From: JBGSTR01 sp963707135
GTDB lineage: Bacteria > Pseudomonadota > Gammaproteobacteria > Chromatiales > Chromatiaceae
DNA: 64,000 nucleotides
NCBI GenBank assembly: GCA_963707135.1
Contig: CAVPOY010000020.1
Location: forward strand, 11,490 to 75,489
Direction: 5' to 3'
Shown one piece after another: positions 1 to 8,824 of the stretch. Numbering within the stretch: the first letter of the stretch is position 1; each line of letters opens with the position of its first letter. Made by a program: the position numbers and the translations under genes. The notes beneath the pieces were generated by a model, which worked only from the letters and a program-made list of their open reading frames with translations, was not told where the DNA came from and made no database searches.

Positions 1-509
1 GAGACGCCGAAGAACTCCTTGCGGTAGCGCTCGATGTCGCGCGGATTCGCAACTACCCGGACGATCTCGCGCTTAATGACCCGCTGGAGCTCCTCGATCC
101 AGCCACTCAGATAAGGCTCCGAGGTCGCGAACACGGCGCGCTCCGCGGTCACTGAGACGGGCAGGATCCGGTTCCAGGCCGCATAGGCCGCGGTGACCAG
201 GTCACCGACATTGGCGGCGTCGATCTTCAAGGGATCGATGCGCAGATACTCCAGACCGCTGCGGCGGGCGAGCCAGAACGTCAGCTCCTCCAGCGTGAGA
301 ATGCGCTTGTGCGCCTTCGCATGATGAAGCTTCGCGTCGGCGACTACCTCGAGGGCGTGCCGGTCGCCCGCCGCCCTCGCGCTCGGGGACCTGACGAGCG
401 TCCCAGCGTCGGAACGGGCGATCACCGCATCGGCAACCAGGCCCTCGACGATCTCCTCGACCGTCAGCCGGTGCTCCGGTTGAGACTCGATCTGATTGGC
501 GACAGCCAC
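1..509 (-). CDS. GspE/PilB-type secretion or pilus ATPase, N-terminal part (runs off the left edge)
   Basis: The visible 169 residues start at a GTG (507-509) with an excellent AAGGAGGT ribosome binding site five bases upstream. The segment containing HAKAHKRILTLEELTFWLARR, then LRIDPLKID and ATSEPYLSGWIEEL, resembles the N-terminal (MshEN / T2SSE_N-like) domain that precedes the ATPase core of type II secretion and type IV pilus assembly ATPases. The family role is ATP-driven assembly of a pilus or pseudopilus at the inner membrane. The Walker motifs lie outside the window, so the ATPase function is inferred from the N-terminal domain only. Which system it serves cannot be decided here. Confidence 0.6.
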   Translation of the reverse strand, partial: MAVANQIESQPEHRLTVEEIVEGLVADAVIARSDAGTLVRSPSARAAGDRHALEVVADAKLHHAKAHKRILTLEELTFWLARRSGLEYLRIDPLKIDAANVGDLVTAAYAAWNRILPVSVTAERAVFATSEPYLSGWIEELQRVIKREIVRVVANPRDIERYRKEFFGV

Positions 510-825
510 GAGAACCTCCTTCGCTCCCGACGAGGGATGCGAGGCGCGAATCGGTTACCGGACCGCGGGATTGACGCACCTTATTGACCCGCCTGTCGAG
601 TCTCAGGAGCGATGCCGGACATGTCTGCCCAATTGCCGGTTCAGTCTGAGCGGCGCGTCACATGCCTGGGAACGGCGCCGACGCCACAGACGCGATGCGG
701 CCGCCGGCTCCGCGAAGGCCGGTCGCGGGACTTGCGCATCTTCATGGCCATCGTCGAGATTCGTCACCAAGTGACACGCCTGACGTAACGATACGTTCAC
801 GCGCCCGCCGGGTATTCAAGAAAAC
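510..825. other. Intergenic stretch, no gene recognised
   Basis: This lies between the divergently transcribed ATPase gene (leftward) and the small gene at 927 (rightward). Short open frames on both strands lack ribosome binding sites and recognisable protein features. It must carry the leftward promoter of the ATPase gene, but I could not assign clear -35/-10 boxes. The regulatory elements of the rightward gene follow at 826-880. Confidence 0.4.
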
Positions 826-880
826 AGCTTGCTTTGCTGGCTCCCGGCAAGCTCAAAACGTGTGGCATGAGAAATGCGTT
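826..880 (+). promoter_or_regulatory. Candidate sigma-54 promoter with adjacent inverted repeat
   Basis: TGGCA at 863-867 and TGC at 875-877 place the invariant GG (864-865) and GC (876-877) exactly ten bases apart, as in -24/-12 sigma-54 promoters. The expected transcription start is near 889, about 38 bases before the ATG at 927. Just upstream, AGCTTGC (826-832) and GCAAGCT (847-853) form an inverted repeat with a 14-base spacer that could bind a regulator, although it lies closer to the promoter than most sigma-54 enhancer sites. The -12 box (ATGCG) departs from the TTGCW consensus, so this is suggestive only. Confidence 0.4.
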
Positions 881-926
881 TAACAAGGCAAAGACCTCCA
901 AATCGACGCGAGGTCAGGAGCAGACA

Positions 927-1316
927 ATGTACACCGAGCAGTTGCAGGCCCTGATTGAACCCGAGCGCCCCCAGGAACAGGAGCTTCGCCGCCGCCGCGA
1001 AGGCGTGTTGACCGAACTGACGCTACGCAACGAGAACCTTCTGTACGCCCGGACCCGTGGCGTGAGCCGGAACAACCGGTCCGTTGGCTACGTACCGGCG
1101 TATCTGAACAGTGCCACCGGCGAGAGCGCCGAGTCCCGGTTCGCGGACGGCACCCCGGCGCCGATTCACCTGCTCGACGGACTTCCGGATACCTGGATAC
1201 AGGAACGAGACGCCGACGGTCACGTCGTCTGCACTTGTCCCGGGATCGTCGCTGGATTCCTGCGCAACGGTTGCTTTTTCACTCGCGAGGAGGCCGCGCG
1301 AGCCGCCGCGCACTGA
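927..1316 (+). CDS. Small conserved-looking protein of unknown function
   Basis: A 129-residue soluble protein. I chose the ATG at 927 because GGAG lies about seven bases upstream; an in-frame start further left would run through the promoter-like region. The N-terminal third is charged and helical (EPERPQEQELRRRREG), the middle contains ELTLRNENLLYARTRG, and the C-terminal half has a CTCPG motif and ends in an alanine-rich helix. I do not recognise a family. The codon bias and ribosome binding site support a real gene. A possible sigma-54 promoter precedes it, which would make it a regulated gene, but no function can be assigned. Confidence 0.65.
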   Translation: MYTEQLQALIEPERPQEQELRRRREGVLTELTLRNENLLYARTRGVSRNNRSVGYVPAYLNSATGESAESRFADGTPAPIHLLDGLPDTWIQERDADGHVVCTCPGIVAGFLRNGCFFTREEAARAAAH

Positions 1317-1436
1317 AGCGAGGAACGAATTCTCCCGCGCTTGGGGGTTGAAGGTGCGCGGGCCATCGGCCGGCTGATGCCGGAGTCCTTTGCCCGCGGG
1401 GTTGCCCGCACCAACGCCTGACGCCGACCTGCAGGC

Positions 1437-2489
1437 TCAATCGGAGTCGAGCGCGTTTATCTGCACGTCCACCCGAAGTGAGGGCCTGAGGCCGCTGGGC
1501 CCGATGCGTTCACGGATGCGCGAGTCGTCCTCGCGGAAGGCCACGTCGAGGCTCCAGTGCAAGCTGTTCTCCACGCCCCAATGACTGCGTACCGTATTGG
1601 CGAAGCGCTTGGCGTTGATGCCGATGCTGCCGATGTAGAAGCGGTACTCACTGCTGGTTTTGCCCTCGCACGCACGCTCGGCCTGCACCATGCCGATCAT
1701 GTCCAGACCGGCCCAGTGCGGCGCCTCACTGATCCCATCGAGATTGCCCAAGGTCCAGTGGCGGCGCGTCTCCACCCGGCCATGGCCACGTTCGTTGGTC
1801 TCGTAGTAGTCCGTGACCATGTCCTGGTAGTCCTTGGCATCGGCGTCGACGAACGCCTCTTCGACCTCTTCGGCCAGATGGCCCTGGTTGCCCTTGAGCG
1901 CCAGGACATAGTCGCCGCCTTGATCGCGAATCTGTTGGGCAATCTTCTTCTGGCAACCCATGGCATCGATGGTCACGATGCAGCCTTTGAGCAGCAGCAC
2001 CTCGAGCAGTTCGGGAATGGCCGTGATCTCGTTAGACTTCGCATCGGTGGCCTGTTGTCCCAGCACCAGGCCGTTGCGCGTCGCCCAGGCGCTGACGATA
2101 TGCAGCGGCCCAAGGCCGCCCTTGCGGTCATGGGAGCGACGCAGCGTCTTGCCGTCGATGGCAATCACCTCGTCCGCGTATACGCTGCGTACAGATTCGA
2201 TCCAGCCGCGGAAGCAGGCCTGGAACGCCTTCGGCGAGAGCAGTGCGAATACCCGCCCAAAGGTGTCGCGGGTGGGGATGCCGTTCTCCAGGTCCAGGAA
2301 GCGTCGAAACCATTTGATCTTGGCTTTGCCGAAGGCCTCTATGTTGGCCAGGTCGTTGGCTCCGCAGAGCACCGCGGCAATGGCAATCACAACCAGATCT
2401 ATCAACTGGTGCCGACACTTGCTCGGATCGCGCGGGTCTTCGAGAATCGAGAAGTGATCGACCAGTGTTGTGGGCTCGTCGGAATCCAT
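1437..2489 (-). CDS. ISAs1-family transposase, C-terminus truncated or altered
   Basis: A 350-residue DDE transposase of the ISAs1 family. The start is the ATG at 2487-2489, preceded by GAGGAGGT seven bases upstream; an upstream in-frame ATG lacks such a site. Family hallmarks are the N-terminal associated domain (VDHFSILEDPRDPSKCRHQL), the DDE region with AIDGKTLRRSHD and IVTIDAMGCQKKIAQQI, and SHWGVENSLHW...REDDSRIR near the end. Normal members continue for about 40 residues with a basic LRR..ALNLL-type tail. Here the sequence diverges after RIRERIG and stops within about 20 residues, so the element is probably inactive. I could not define terminal inverted repeats or a target duplication, so the limits of the insertion sequence are unknown. 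Confidence 0.9.
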   Translation of the reverse strand: MDSDEPTTLVDHFSILEDPRDPSKCRHQLIDLVVIAIAAVLCGANDLANIEAFGKAKIKWFRRFLDLENGIPTRDTFGRVFALLSPKAFQACFRGWIESVRSVYADEVIAIDGKTLRRSHDRKGGLGPLHIVSAWATRNGLVLGQQATDAKSNEITAIPELLEVLLLKGCIVTIDAMGCQKKIAQQIRDQGGDYVLALKGNQGHLAEEVEEAFVDADAKDYQDMVTDYYETNERGHGRVETRRHWTLGNLDGISEAPHWAGLDMIGMVQAERACEGKTSSEYRFYIGSIGINAKRFANTVRSHWGVENSLHWSLDVAFREDDSRIRERIGPSGLRPSLRVDVQINALDSD

Positions 2490-2962
2490 GCGGGGACCTC
2501 CTCTGGTGAGAATTTCCCACCGCATCATGGATTCCGGGCTTCAATTTGTCCAGCCTGCCTGCTCTTCTAGTCTTAATGGCCCGAGTCAGTCCGGAAACTA
2601 CCCCACCCAGGAATATTAGTGTTTCTTGATGCGATCGCCCTAGGGGTCGCCCTCTTGGACCCAAGGATGGCCCTCGGTGTCGACGATGGTGTGGCCGATC
2701 ATCGGGTCGGTGCGCTACTGGCGCTCGAAATGCGGGTGGGATCGCTCAGCTGTCGTTGAAGTATCCTCCGGTTGTCGATGGCGGTTCGCGACGTACTGCA
2801 TGATAGATTAGATTCCCTAAGCAATTCGTCAAGTAAACCGAATTCAACGGGTCGATCGGACGCTGGCCACCCCGCGGGTCCCTCCAATCCGCCAGCTCCC
2901 CGGCGCGGGCCGTTGATGGCCCGCTTTCCCGGTGTTCGACCGACTCGCAGGAGAGACCAGAC
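2490..2962. other. Intergenic stretch between the ISAs1 remnant and the next gene
   Basis: About 470 bases without a convincing gene. The left part presumably contains the upstream end of the insertion sequence. The segment at about 2770-2850 (ATGATAGATTAGATTCCC...) is notably more AT-rich than its surroundings and may hold the promoter for the gene at 2963. No tRNA, terminator or direct repeat was found. Confidence 0.35.
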
Positions 2963-3517
2963 ATGGCCGACCTACCCGACCGCCGGGAGCAGATTCGTCT
3001 CGTGCACGCGGACTTCATCCGCCAGGTCGTGGAGACCTGCCGCAACCCCGACCGGCGCGGGGACTTCGAGACCCTACTGCAGAGCGCCGAGCGCAACGGC
3101 TGGACCGCGCTGGCCGCCGCGGTGCGGCGGATAGCCGCCGGGGAGCGGGGCCAGACCGTCTTCGCCGGGCTGGACGACGAGGACCAGGTGATCGCCGAGA
3201 GCATTCTGCGAGGCCTGCAGGATCCGGCGACCCTGCCCAAGGCGGGTGCCCGACCCGACGCGACCGTCGCCGCCCCGGGACTTGCGCACATGATCCACGC
3301 CGCCGCGCGAGGCAATGCCCAGGCGCTCGCGCTTATCGGCAACATGGCCGAGCAGATGAGCGGGGTTGGCGGAAACCTCGGTCACCTGGCCGCGGTGATC
3401 CGCCCGCTGATCAATGGTGAACGCGACCCCGATCGGCTGTGCCGTGGCATGGACGGGCAGACCACACAGCTGGTTCTGGACATCCTCGCCGAGCTCGGGC
3501 GGCTGGAGGCCCATTGA
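2963..3517 (+). CDS. Conserved hypothetical protein, helical
   Basis: A 184-residue protein with no signal peptide or membrane segment. The ATG at 2963 follows AGGAGAGACC, a good ribosome binding site. The sequence is mostly alpha-helical, with repeated short helices such as ETLLQSAERNGWTALAAAVRRIAAG and ESILRGLQDP, then ALIGNMAEQMSGVGGNL and TTQLVLDILAELGRLEAH. This could be a small helical-repeat scaffold, but I do not recognise a family. The next gene (FUN14 protein) lies about 130 bases downstream on the same strand, so the two may be co-transcribed. Confidence 0.6.
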   Translation: MADLPDRREQIRLVHADFIRQVVETCRNPDRRGDFETLLQSAERNGWTALAAAVRRIAAGERGQTVFAGLDDEDQVIAESILRGLQDPATLPKAGARPDATVAAPGLAHMIHAAARGNAQALALIGNMAEQMSGVGGNLGHLAAVIRPLINGERDPDRLCRGMDGQTTQLVLDILAELGRLEAH

Positions 3518-3651
3518 GCCGGGCGGCGATTCGAAGCCCAGGCGCGGGTACCGACATTCACGATCCTGGCCGATCCAACTGCTCGCTTTCTCGCCGAGGT
3601 CGCCGGCCCGATAATGAGGTCCTTCAGTGGCAACGGACTCTAGTGAATCGG

Positions 3652-4107
3652 ATGATCCGATTGCGTGATCGATCCCGGACCCTGTTCCTGCGGATCACGA
3701 CGACGTTGGCCTATGCCGGCATCCCCGCTGCGCGCGCCGATCAGGCGCCGCGGCTCGATGGCGCGGTCCAGGCGCCGCCAACGCCGACCGCCGACGCGGG
3801 CGGCCTGCTCAATGAGGCGTTCTTTCTCAAGCTCGGATTTTCGTTCTTCGTCGGACTCGCGCTGGGTTACGCTCTGAAGATCGCCTTCAAGATCGCGCTG
3901 GTTGTCGGCGGTCTGATGCTCCTTGGCGTGCTCGGTCTCCAGTACGCCGGCATCGCCGACGTCGACTGGGCCGGAATGGAGTACCGCTACGATGGCTGGG
4001 CGGACTGGCTCTCGGTCAACGGCCGCGCCTTTCTGGACTTCGCCGGACGAAACCTGTCGAGCGCCGCGTCGTTTGCGGCCGGAATGGCCCTCGGGTTGAA
4101 GCTGTAG
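3652..4107 (+). CDS. FUN14 domain-containing membrane protein
   Basis: A 151-residue protein (ATG at 3652; a GTG at 3643 is an alternative, and neither has a strong ribosome binding site). A short N-terminal hydrophobic stretch ending in PAARA could be a signal anchor. The rest matches the FUN14 family: LKLGFSFFVGLALGYALK, then a second hydrophobic helix IALVVGGLMLLGVLGLQYAGI, then an amphipathic region and a glycine/alanine-rich final helix AASFAAGMALGLKL. Eukaryotic relatives are mitochondrial outer-membrane proteins; bacterial members are small membrane proteins of unknown role. The family call rests on the spacing of these helices and the G-rich motif. Confidence 0.7.
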   Translation: MIRLRDRSRTLFLRITTTLAYAGIPAARADQAPRLDGAVQAPPTPTADAGGLLNEAFFLKLGFSFFVGLALGYALKIAFKIALVVGGLMLLGVLGLQYAGIADVDWAGMEYRYDGWADWLSVNGRAFLDFAGRNLSSAASFAAGMALGLKL

Positions 4108-4129
4108 ACCGGGGGCCTCGCGGCGGCGA

Positions 4130-4648
4130 TCAGGGACGCGATCGCGCCCAGGCCGCGAAGAGCTCGATGAACAGCGCCTTGGCCTGACGGTAGATCCCAG
4201 GCGCCCCCGACTCACGGGGTCCCGCGCAATTGAGCCTGCCAACCCGGTGCCGTCGCAGCCAGGCGACCGCCTCGGCCACGTCTAGCGGTACAGTGACGTC
4301 CCGTACCAGCAGCGGCCGCCCGTAGCGGCGCGCGAGCTTGGCAGTGAGAGACGTGCCCCCGGTGAGATCTCCCCGGTGCAGGATCAGGGTCGCATCGCTG
4401 TCGCGGACGTTCCACTCGGTTCGTTCGGCGTAATGACGGGCCGGGGTCTCGTCCAGCCCGTAGCAGCCGGGGATCCGACCGTCCTCGGCGCGCCGCCCGC
4501 TGGGACACCAACCGCCGATCGGCAGGCCGAGCTGCAGCGCCGCATCCAGCGCGGCGCGGTCGACGCCGGTCTGGCCGCCGGACACCACCCGGACGGCTCC
4601 CCCGTCCGCCTTCTCGCTGAGCTTGCTCTCCCGCGAACGACGGTTCAT
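4130..4648 (-). CDS. Putative molybdenum carrier (MoCo-carrier-like Rossmann protein)
   Basis: A 172-residue protein starting at the ATG at 4646-4648, whose ATGA overlaps the cmoB stop, so translation is probably coupled. VRVVSGGQTGVDRAALDAAL near the N-terminus, IGGWCPSGRRAEDGRI, GLDETPARHYAERTEWNV and ILHRGDLTGGTSLTAKLA are characteristic of the putative molybdenum carrier protein family, whose fold resembles lysine-decarboxylase/LOG-like Rossmann proteins. The family function is inferred from algal Moco carriers; bacterial members are not well characterised. No molybdenum genes lie nearby, so an alternative nucleotide-related role is possible. Confidence 0.75.
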   Translation of the reverse strand: MNRRSRESKLSEKADGGAVRVVSGGQTGVDRAALDAALQLGLPIGGWCPSGRRAEDGRIPGCYGLDETPARHYAERTEWNVRDSDATLILHRGDLTGGTSLTAKLARRYGRPLLVRDVTVPLDVAEAVAWLRRHRVGRLNCAGPRESGAPGIYRQAKALFIELFAAWARSRP

Positions 4649-5637
4649 CGCCCGTGCTCCGGCGCCCGCGCGACCAGGATCGCCCGAATCGGGGCCGGCA
4701 GGCCCTCGACCGTGAGTCCCGGCCCACTCGGGTCGAGATGGTCCGCCAGCGACTGGAACCGCATCCATTCGGTCGTGCGCTGCTCCTGCGTGGTCGTTGG
4801 CGTTACGTCGACGACGCGCACGCCGACGAAGCCGCAGCGGCCGAGCCAGGTAGAGAGCGACTCCACCGTCGGAAGAAACCAGACATTGCGCATCCCCGCG
4901 TAACGCCCGGGCGGGAGTAGCACCCGCGGACCGCCGCCGTCCAGGATCAGGGTCTCCAGCACCAGCTCGCCGCCCGGGCGCAGCAGATCCCGAAGCCGCA
5001 GCAGATGGTCGATCGGGGAGCGGCGATGGTAGAGCACCCCGAGCGAGAACAGCGTATCGAAGCCGGCGAGTCCGCGCGGAAGGTCCTCGAGCTTCAGCGG
5101 CAGCACGCCCAGCTCGTCACGGTTCAGGTATCGGTTGATCGCCCGGAACTGGACCGCGTACAGCAGGGTCGGGTCGATGCCGAGCACCAGCGCGGCACCC
5201 TCCCCCAACATTCGCCAGCCGTGGTAGCCGTTGCCGCAGCCGACGTCGAGCACCAGCCGACCATCGAGCGGCTCGATGGCGCTGACGAGCCTGTCCCACT
5301 TCCAGTCCGAACGCCATTCGGTTTCGATGCGAACACCATGGATGCAATACGGGCCCTTTCGCCAGGGGTGCAGCGTCTGGAGCCCGTCGCGGAGGCGCAT
5401 TAACTCGTCCGGTGCCGGTCGATCCGTCGAGGTGACGCCGACACAGGCCGCGCGCAGCTCGCAAAGGCCGCCGGCCAGCTCGGGCAACGCATCGACTGCC
5501 ATCTCCCAGCGGCCGAGATCGCCGTGTGCACTGACGCCGGTCCGTTCCAGTACGACCCGTTCGAGCCCGGCCCTCCAGGGCCCGAGACGGGTGCCCGCGA
5601 GCCTGTCCAGAAAGGGCTGAAACGACCTCAGGTCCAC
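4645..5637 (-). CDS. cmoB: tRNA U34 carboxymethyltransferase CmoB
   Basis: CmoB transfers a carboxymethyl group from carboxy-S-adenosylmethionine to 5-hydroxyuridine at tRNA position 34. The protein shows the family signatures TLHPWRKGP, TEWRSDWKWDR, the SAM motif VLDVGCGNGYHGWRM, GIDPTLLY, FSLGVLYHRRSP and TTTQEQRTTEWM. The GTG at 5635-5637 gives 330 residues, close to the E. coli length of 323, and begins at the conserved domain. The frame stays open to a GTG at 5700, and neither start has a clear ribosome binding site. cmoA, which makes the cofactor, is not in the window. Confidence 0.93.
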   Translation of the reverse strand: MDLRSFQPFLDRLAGTRLGPWRAGLERVVLERTGVSAHGDLGRWEMAVDALPELAGGLCELRAACVGVTSTDRPAPDELMRLRDGLQTLHPWRKGPYCIHGVRIETEWRSDWKWDRLVSAIEPLDGRLVLDVGCGNGYHGWRMLGEGAALVLGIDPTLLYAVQFRAINRYLNRDELGVLPLKLEDLPRGLAGFDTLFSLGVLYHRRSPIDHLLRLRDLLRPGGELVLETLILDGGGPRVLLPPGRYAGMRNVWFLPTVESLSTWLGRCGFVGVRVVDVTPTTTQEQRTTEWMRFQSLADHLDPSGPGLTVEGLPAPIRAILVARAPEHGR

Positions 5638-5848
5638 TTGGTCGACCGAGTACGAATACGAATCACCCACGCGTAGCGGAATCGGGGCAAAAGGGGCCAC
5701 GGCTGGTCATCGATCGCGAACCGGTAGCCGTTCCTGCTCGAGCCCGGCGCCAATTCCCGCGAAAACCGACAGCAATAAAGGTCTTGCGGCTGATAGAATA
5801 CTGCGGATTTCTGACGGTCTACCACGCAACTGCCACCGGGAGCGCACC

Positions 5849-8128
5849 ATGTCCGAGAGCCAAGCCAAACAAGCACTCAAGAGGGAGATCGACGCGGAGG
5901 TCGACGCGGCGATGTTGGAAGAAACGGTGGATGAGACCGAGGACGATATCGACGCCGCGGCCGACGTGGTGCCCGTCGTCGAGCATGTCGATTTCGACGA
6001 CCCCGCGCTGTATCTCAACCGAGAGCTCACTTGGCTCAAGTTCAACCGCCGCGTGCTTCACGAGGCGGACGACGTACGCACGCCGCTGTTGGAGCGGGTC
6101 AAGTTCCTCGCCATCGTCAGCAATAATCTCGACGAATTCTTCATGAAGCGTATCGGCGGGCTCAAGCAGCAGATCGCCGCCGGGGTACATAACCTGAGCG
6201 TCGATGGGCGCAGCCCCGTGCAGCAGCTTAGGGAATGTCACGCGACGGTGCGCGAGATTCAGGTGGACCAGAAGCGAATCTTCGATGAGCTCACCAAGCT
6301 CCTAGCCGAGCAGAAGATCCGCATCGTCAAGATCGGCGACCTTGCCCGGAAGTCCCGCGAGCAGCTGCGCGAGCACTTCCGCACCGACATCTTCCCGATG
6401 CTGACGCCGCTGGCGATGGACCCGGCGCACCCCTTCCCGTTCATCTCGAACCTGGCGCTCAACCTGCTGGTCACGCTCCGCTACCCCGGCGGTAACGAGG
6501 TCTATATGGCCCGCGTGAAGGTGCCGGTGAGCAAGGACGTCTCCAAGCGCCTGATTGCCGTCAACGGCGACCACAGCTTCGTGACCCTCGATGACCTCAT
6601 CGTCGACAACCTGGACATGCTGTTCCCGGGCATGGAGATCGAGTCCTGCGAGCTGTTCCGCGTCACCCGCAACGCCATCGTCGAGCCGGAAGGCGATTTG
6701 GCCAGCGACCTGCTGGAGCTGATCGAGACGGAGCTGCGTGAGCGCCATTTCGCGCCCATCGTCCGCCTCGAGGTCCAGAAGGGTATGGACCCGGTCCATC
6801 GCGGCATGCTGGCCGCGGAGCTGGGGCTCAACGAGGAGGAGGACGTCTTCGAGATCGACGGCATGATGGGCCTGCGCGACCTCTTCGAGCTGGCCGGCCT
6901 GGACATCCCGGAGCTGCACGACCAGCCGCACCGCCCGGTCGACCACCCCTTGCTGGCCAAGGACCGCCGCAACATCTTCCACATCATCCGCGAGAACGGG
7001 CCGATCCTGCTGCAGCATCCCTATCAGCCGTTCAGCACGTCTGTGGAGCGTTTCCTGCGCACCGCCTCGGAAGATCCGAAGGTATTGGCGATCAAGATGA
7101 CGCTCTATCGGACCTCGGCCGGGGTAATTCTCGATTCGCTGATCCAGGCCGCGCGCAACGGCAAGCAGGTCGCCGTGCTGGTGGAGTTGCAGGCGCGTTT
7201 CGACGAGGCCGCGAACATCCAGTGGGCGCGCCGTCTGGAGTCCGAGGGCATCCACGTCAATTACGGGGTCCTGGGGCTCAAGACCCACAGCAAGCTGATT
7301 TTCGTGATTCGGCGGGACTACGCGCAGCTTCGCCGCTACTACCACATTGGAACCGGTAACTACCACGCCGGCACCGCGAAGCTCTACACGGACCTCGGAA
7401 TGCTCGGCTGCGACGATGATATCGGTCAGGATCTCACCGAGCTGTTCAACTACCTGACCGGTTATTCTCCTCCGCCGAGCTATCGCAAGATCCTCGCGGC
7501 GCCCTACAACCTGAAGCGCGGCATCATCGACAAGATCAACCGCGAGATCGAGCACCACAAACGCGACGGCAGCGGGCTGATCCAGATGAAGATGAACGCG
7601 CTGGAGGACGCCGAGATCACGCGGGCGCTGTACCGGGCGAGCCAGGCGGGCGTCAAGGTCGACCTGATCGTGCGAGACACCTGCCGCTTCCGGCCCGGTC
7701 TTCCGGGCATCAGCGAGAATGCCCGCGTGGTGGGCATCGTAGGGCGCTTTCTCGAGCACGCCCGGATCATCTACTTCCACAACGCCGGCGACGAGGAGTA
7801 CTACATCGGCTCCGCGGACATGATGCGCCGCAACCTCGACAGCCGCGTGGAGGTCCACGCCCCGGTCGAGAACCCGGAGCTGCGTCAGGAGCTGCGGCTG
7901 ATCCTGGACGTCCAGCTCGCCGACACCCGCTCCGCCTGGGACATGGACTCGGATGGCAACTACACCCAGCGCGTTCCCGCCGATGAGCACGCGCTGGGCG
8001 CCCAGGACACCCTGATGGGCGTTGCCGAGAGACGGCTCGCCGCGGCCGCGCAACACAAGGAGAAGCGGGTCCGCTCGCGACTGCTGAGCCACTTCCAGTG
8101 GCGGCTGCGCAGCAACCGGCAGCGCTAG
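5849..8128 (+). CDS. ppk1: Polyphosphate kinase 1
   Basis: A 759-residue enzyme that makes polyphosphate reversibly from ATP, probably at the inner membrane. The N-terminal domain begins at LYLNRELTWLKFNRRVL after an acidic extension of about 50 residues that is longer than in E. coli Ppk. The catalytic core has GLKTHSKLIFVIRR, where His480 is the predicted phosphorylated histidine, then YYHIGTGNYH, and GRFLEHARIIYF with the second conserved histidine at 637. The ATG at 5849 follows GGGAGCG. A strong terminator sits directly downstream, and ppx is not adjacent, so the gene is probably monocistronic. Confidence 0.97.
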   Translation: MSESQAKQALKREIDAEVDAAMLEETVDETEDDIDAAADVVPVVEHVDFDDPALYLNRELTWLKFNRRVLHEADDVRTPLLERVKFLAIVSNNLDEFFMKRIGGLKQQIAAGVHNLSVDGRSPVQQLRECHATVREIQVDQKRIFDELTKLLAEQKIRIVKIGDLARKSREQLREHFRTDIFPMLTPLAMDPAHPFPFISNLALNLLVTLRYPGGNEVYMARVKVPVSKDVSKRLIAVNGDHSFVTLDDLIVDNLDMLFPGMEIESCELFRVTRNAIVEPEGDLASDLLELIETELRERHFAPIVRLEVQKGMDPVHRGMLAAELGLNEEEDVFEIDGMMGLRDLFELAGLDIPELHDQPHRPVDHPLLAKDRRNIFHIIRENGPILLQHPYQPFSTSVERFLRTASEDPKVLAIKMTLYRTSAGVILDSLIQAARNGKQVAVLVELQARFDEAANIQWARRLESEGIHVNYGVLGLKTHSKLIFVIRRDYAQLRRYYHIGTGNYHAGTAKLYTDLGMLGCDDDIGQDLTELFNYLTGYSPPPSYRKILAAPYNLKRGIIDKINREIEHHKRDGSGLIQMKMNALEDAEITRALYRASQAGVKVDLIVRDTCRFRPGLPGISENARVVGIVGRFLEHARIIYFHNAGDEEYYIGSADMMRRNLDSRVEVHAPVENPELRQELRLILDVQLADTRSAWDMDSDGNYTQRVPADEHALGAQDTLMGVAERRLAAAAQHKEKRVRSRLLSHFQWRLRSNRQR

Positions 8129-8154
8129 CCTCTACGCGAGCGAGCTCGGCTCAC

Positions 8155-8184
8155 AGAGGGGCGCCCGCGGGCGCCCCTCTTTTT
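8155..8184 (+). terminator. Rho-independent terminator of ppk1
   Basis: A perfect 12-base-pair GC-rich stem (AGAGGGGCGCCC at 8155-8166, its complement at 8169-8180) is followed by a T run to 8184. It lies 26 bases after the ppk1 stop, in the correct orientation. Confidence 0.93.
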
Positions 8185-8259
8185 CGCCGGGGTATCGCGC
8201 TCGCGGATCTTCTATTCCGCGCCGAGCGCTGACGGGTGCTCCGCTAACTGCCTGCCCGG

Positions 8260-8748
8260 CTATAGAAACCGCTTGGTCAAGTCCACGAGCAGCCCCCGGG
8301 CCGCCGCTTCGACCATGTCGAACACCTGATCGAATCCCTGCTGCCCGCCGTAGTAAGGGTCCGGCACGTCGCGCACCCGCAAATCCGGCGCGAAATCCAT
8401 CAGCAGCATCAGCTTCCGCTCCATGCCGGGCGGACAGATCCGCGACAGACGCTCGAAATTGTCCCGGTCCATCGCAAGGACATAGTCATAGTGCAGAAAG
8501 TCCTCCGGCTCGGCGCGTCGGGCGCGTAGATCGCCGATGTCGATCCCCCGCTCCAGAGCGGTCTGCCTGGCTCGGGCGTCCGGCGGCTCGCCAATGTGGT
8601 AGCCGTGCGTTCCGGCCGAATCGATTTCGATGACGGACCCCAAATCCGCTTCGACCACCAGCTTGCGGAACACCCCGTGCGCCGTGGGCGATCGGCAGAT
8701 ATTGCCCATGCAGACGAAGAGCACCTTGACCATAGGGAATTCACTCAT
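8260..8748 (-). CDS. Low-molecular-weight protein-tyrosine phosphatase
   Basis: A 162-residue phosphatase of the low-molecular-weight family. The active-site loop VCMGNICRS has the nucleophile Cys13 and Arg19. The general acid is the aspartate in DVPDPYYGG near residue 130. IDSAGTHGYHIGEPPDARA and MDRDNF also match the family. In Gram-negative bacteria such enzymes often act with tyrosine kinases on exopolysaccharide machinery, but no such genes are seen here. An in-frame Met6 is an alternative start; neither start has a strong ribosome binding site. Confidence 0.93.
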   Translation of the reverse strand: MSEFPMVKVLFVCMGNICRSPTAHGVFRKLVVEADLGSVIEIDSAGTHGYHIGEPPDARARQTALERGIDIGDLRARRAEPEDFLHYDYVLAMDRDNFERLSRICPPGMERKLMLLMDFAPDLRVRDVPDPYYGGQQGFDQVFDMVEAAARGLLVDLTKRFL

Positions 8749-8824
8749 CGGAGGTTCTTGAGGCTGCTGACCGTACCGAGGCAGATGATATCAAGCGGGC
8801 CGCGTGTGCCGGACCGGATGCACG

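Noticed and set aside
1317..1436. GC-rich complementary segments after the gene at 927 that could be a terminator
   Set aside because: The arms are imperfect and no T run follows.
6302..8092. A long open frame (about 600 codons) opposite ppk1
   Set aside because: Antisense shadow of ppk1; composition reflects its complement.
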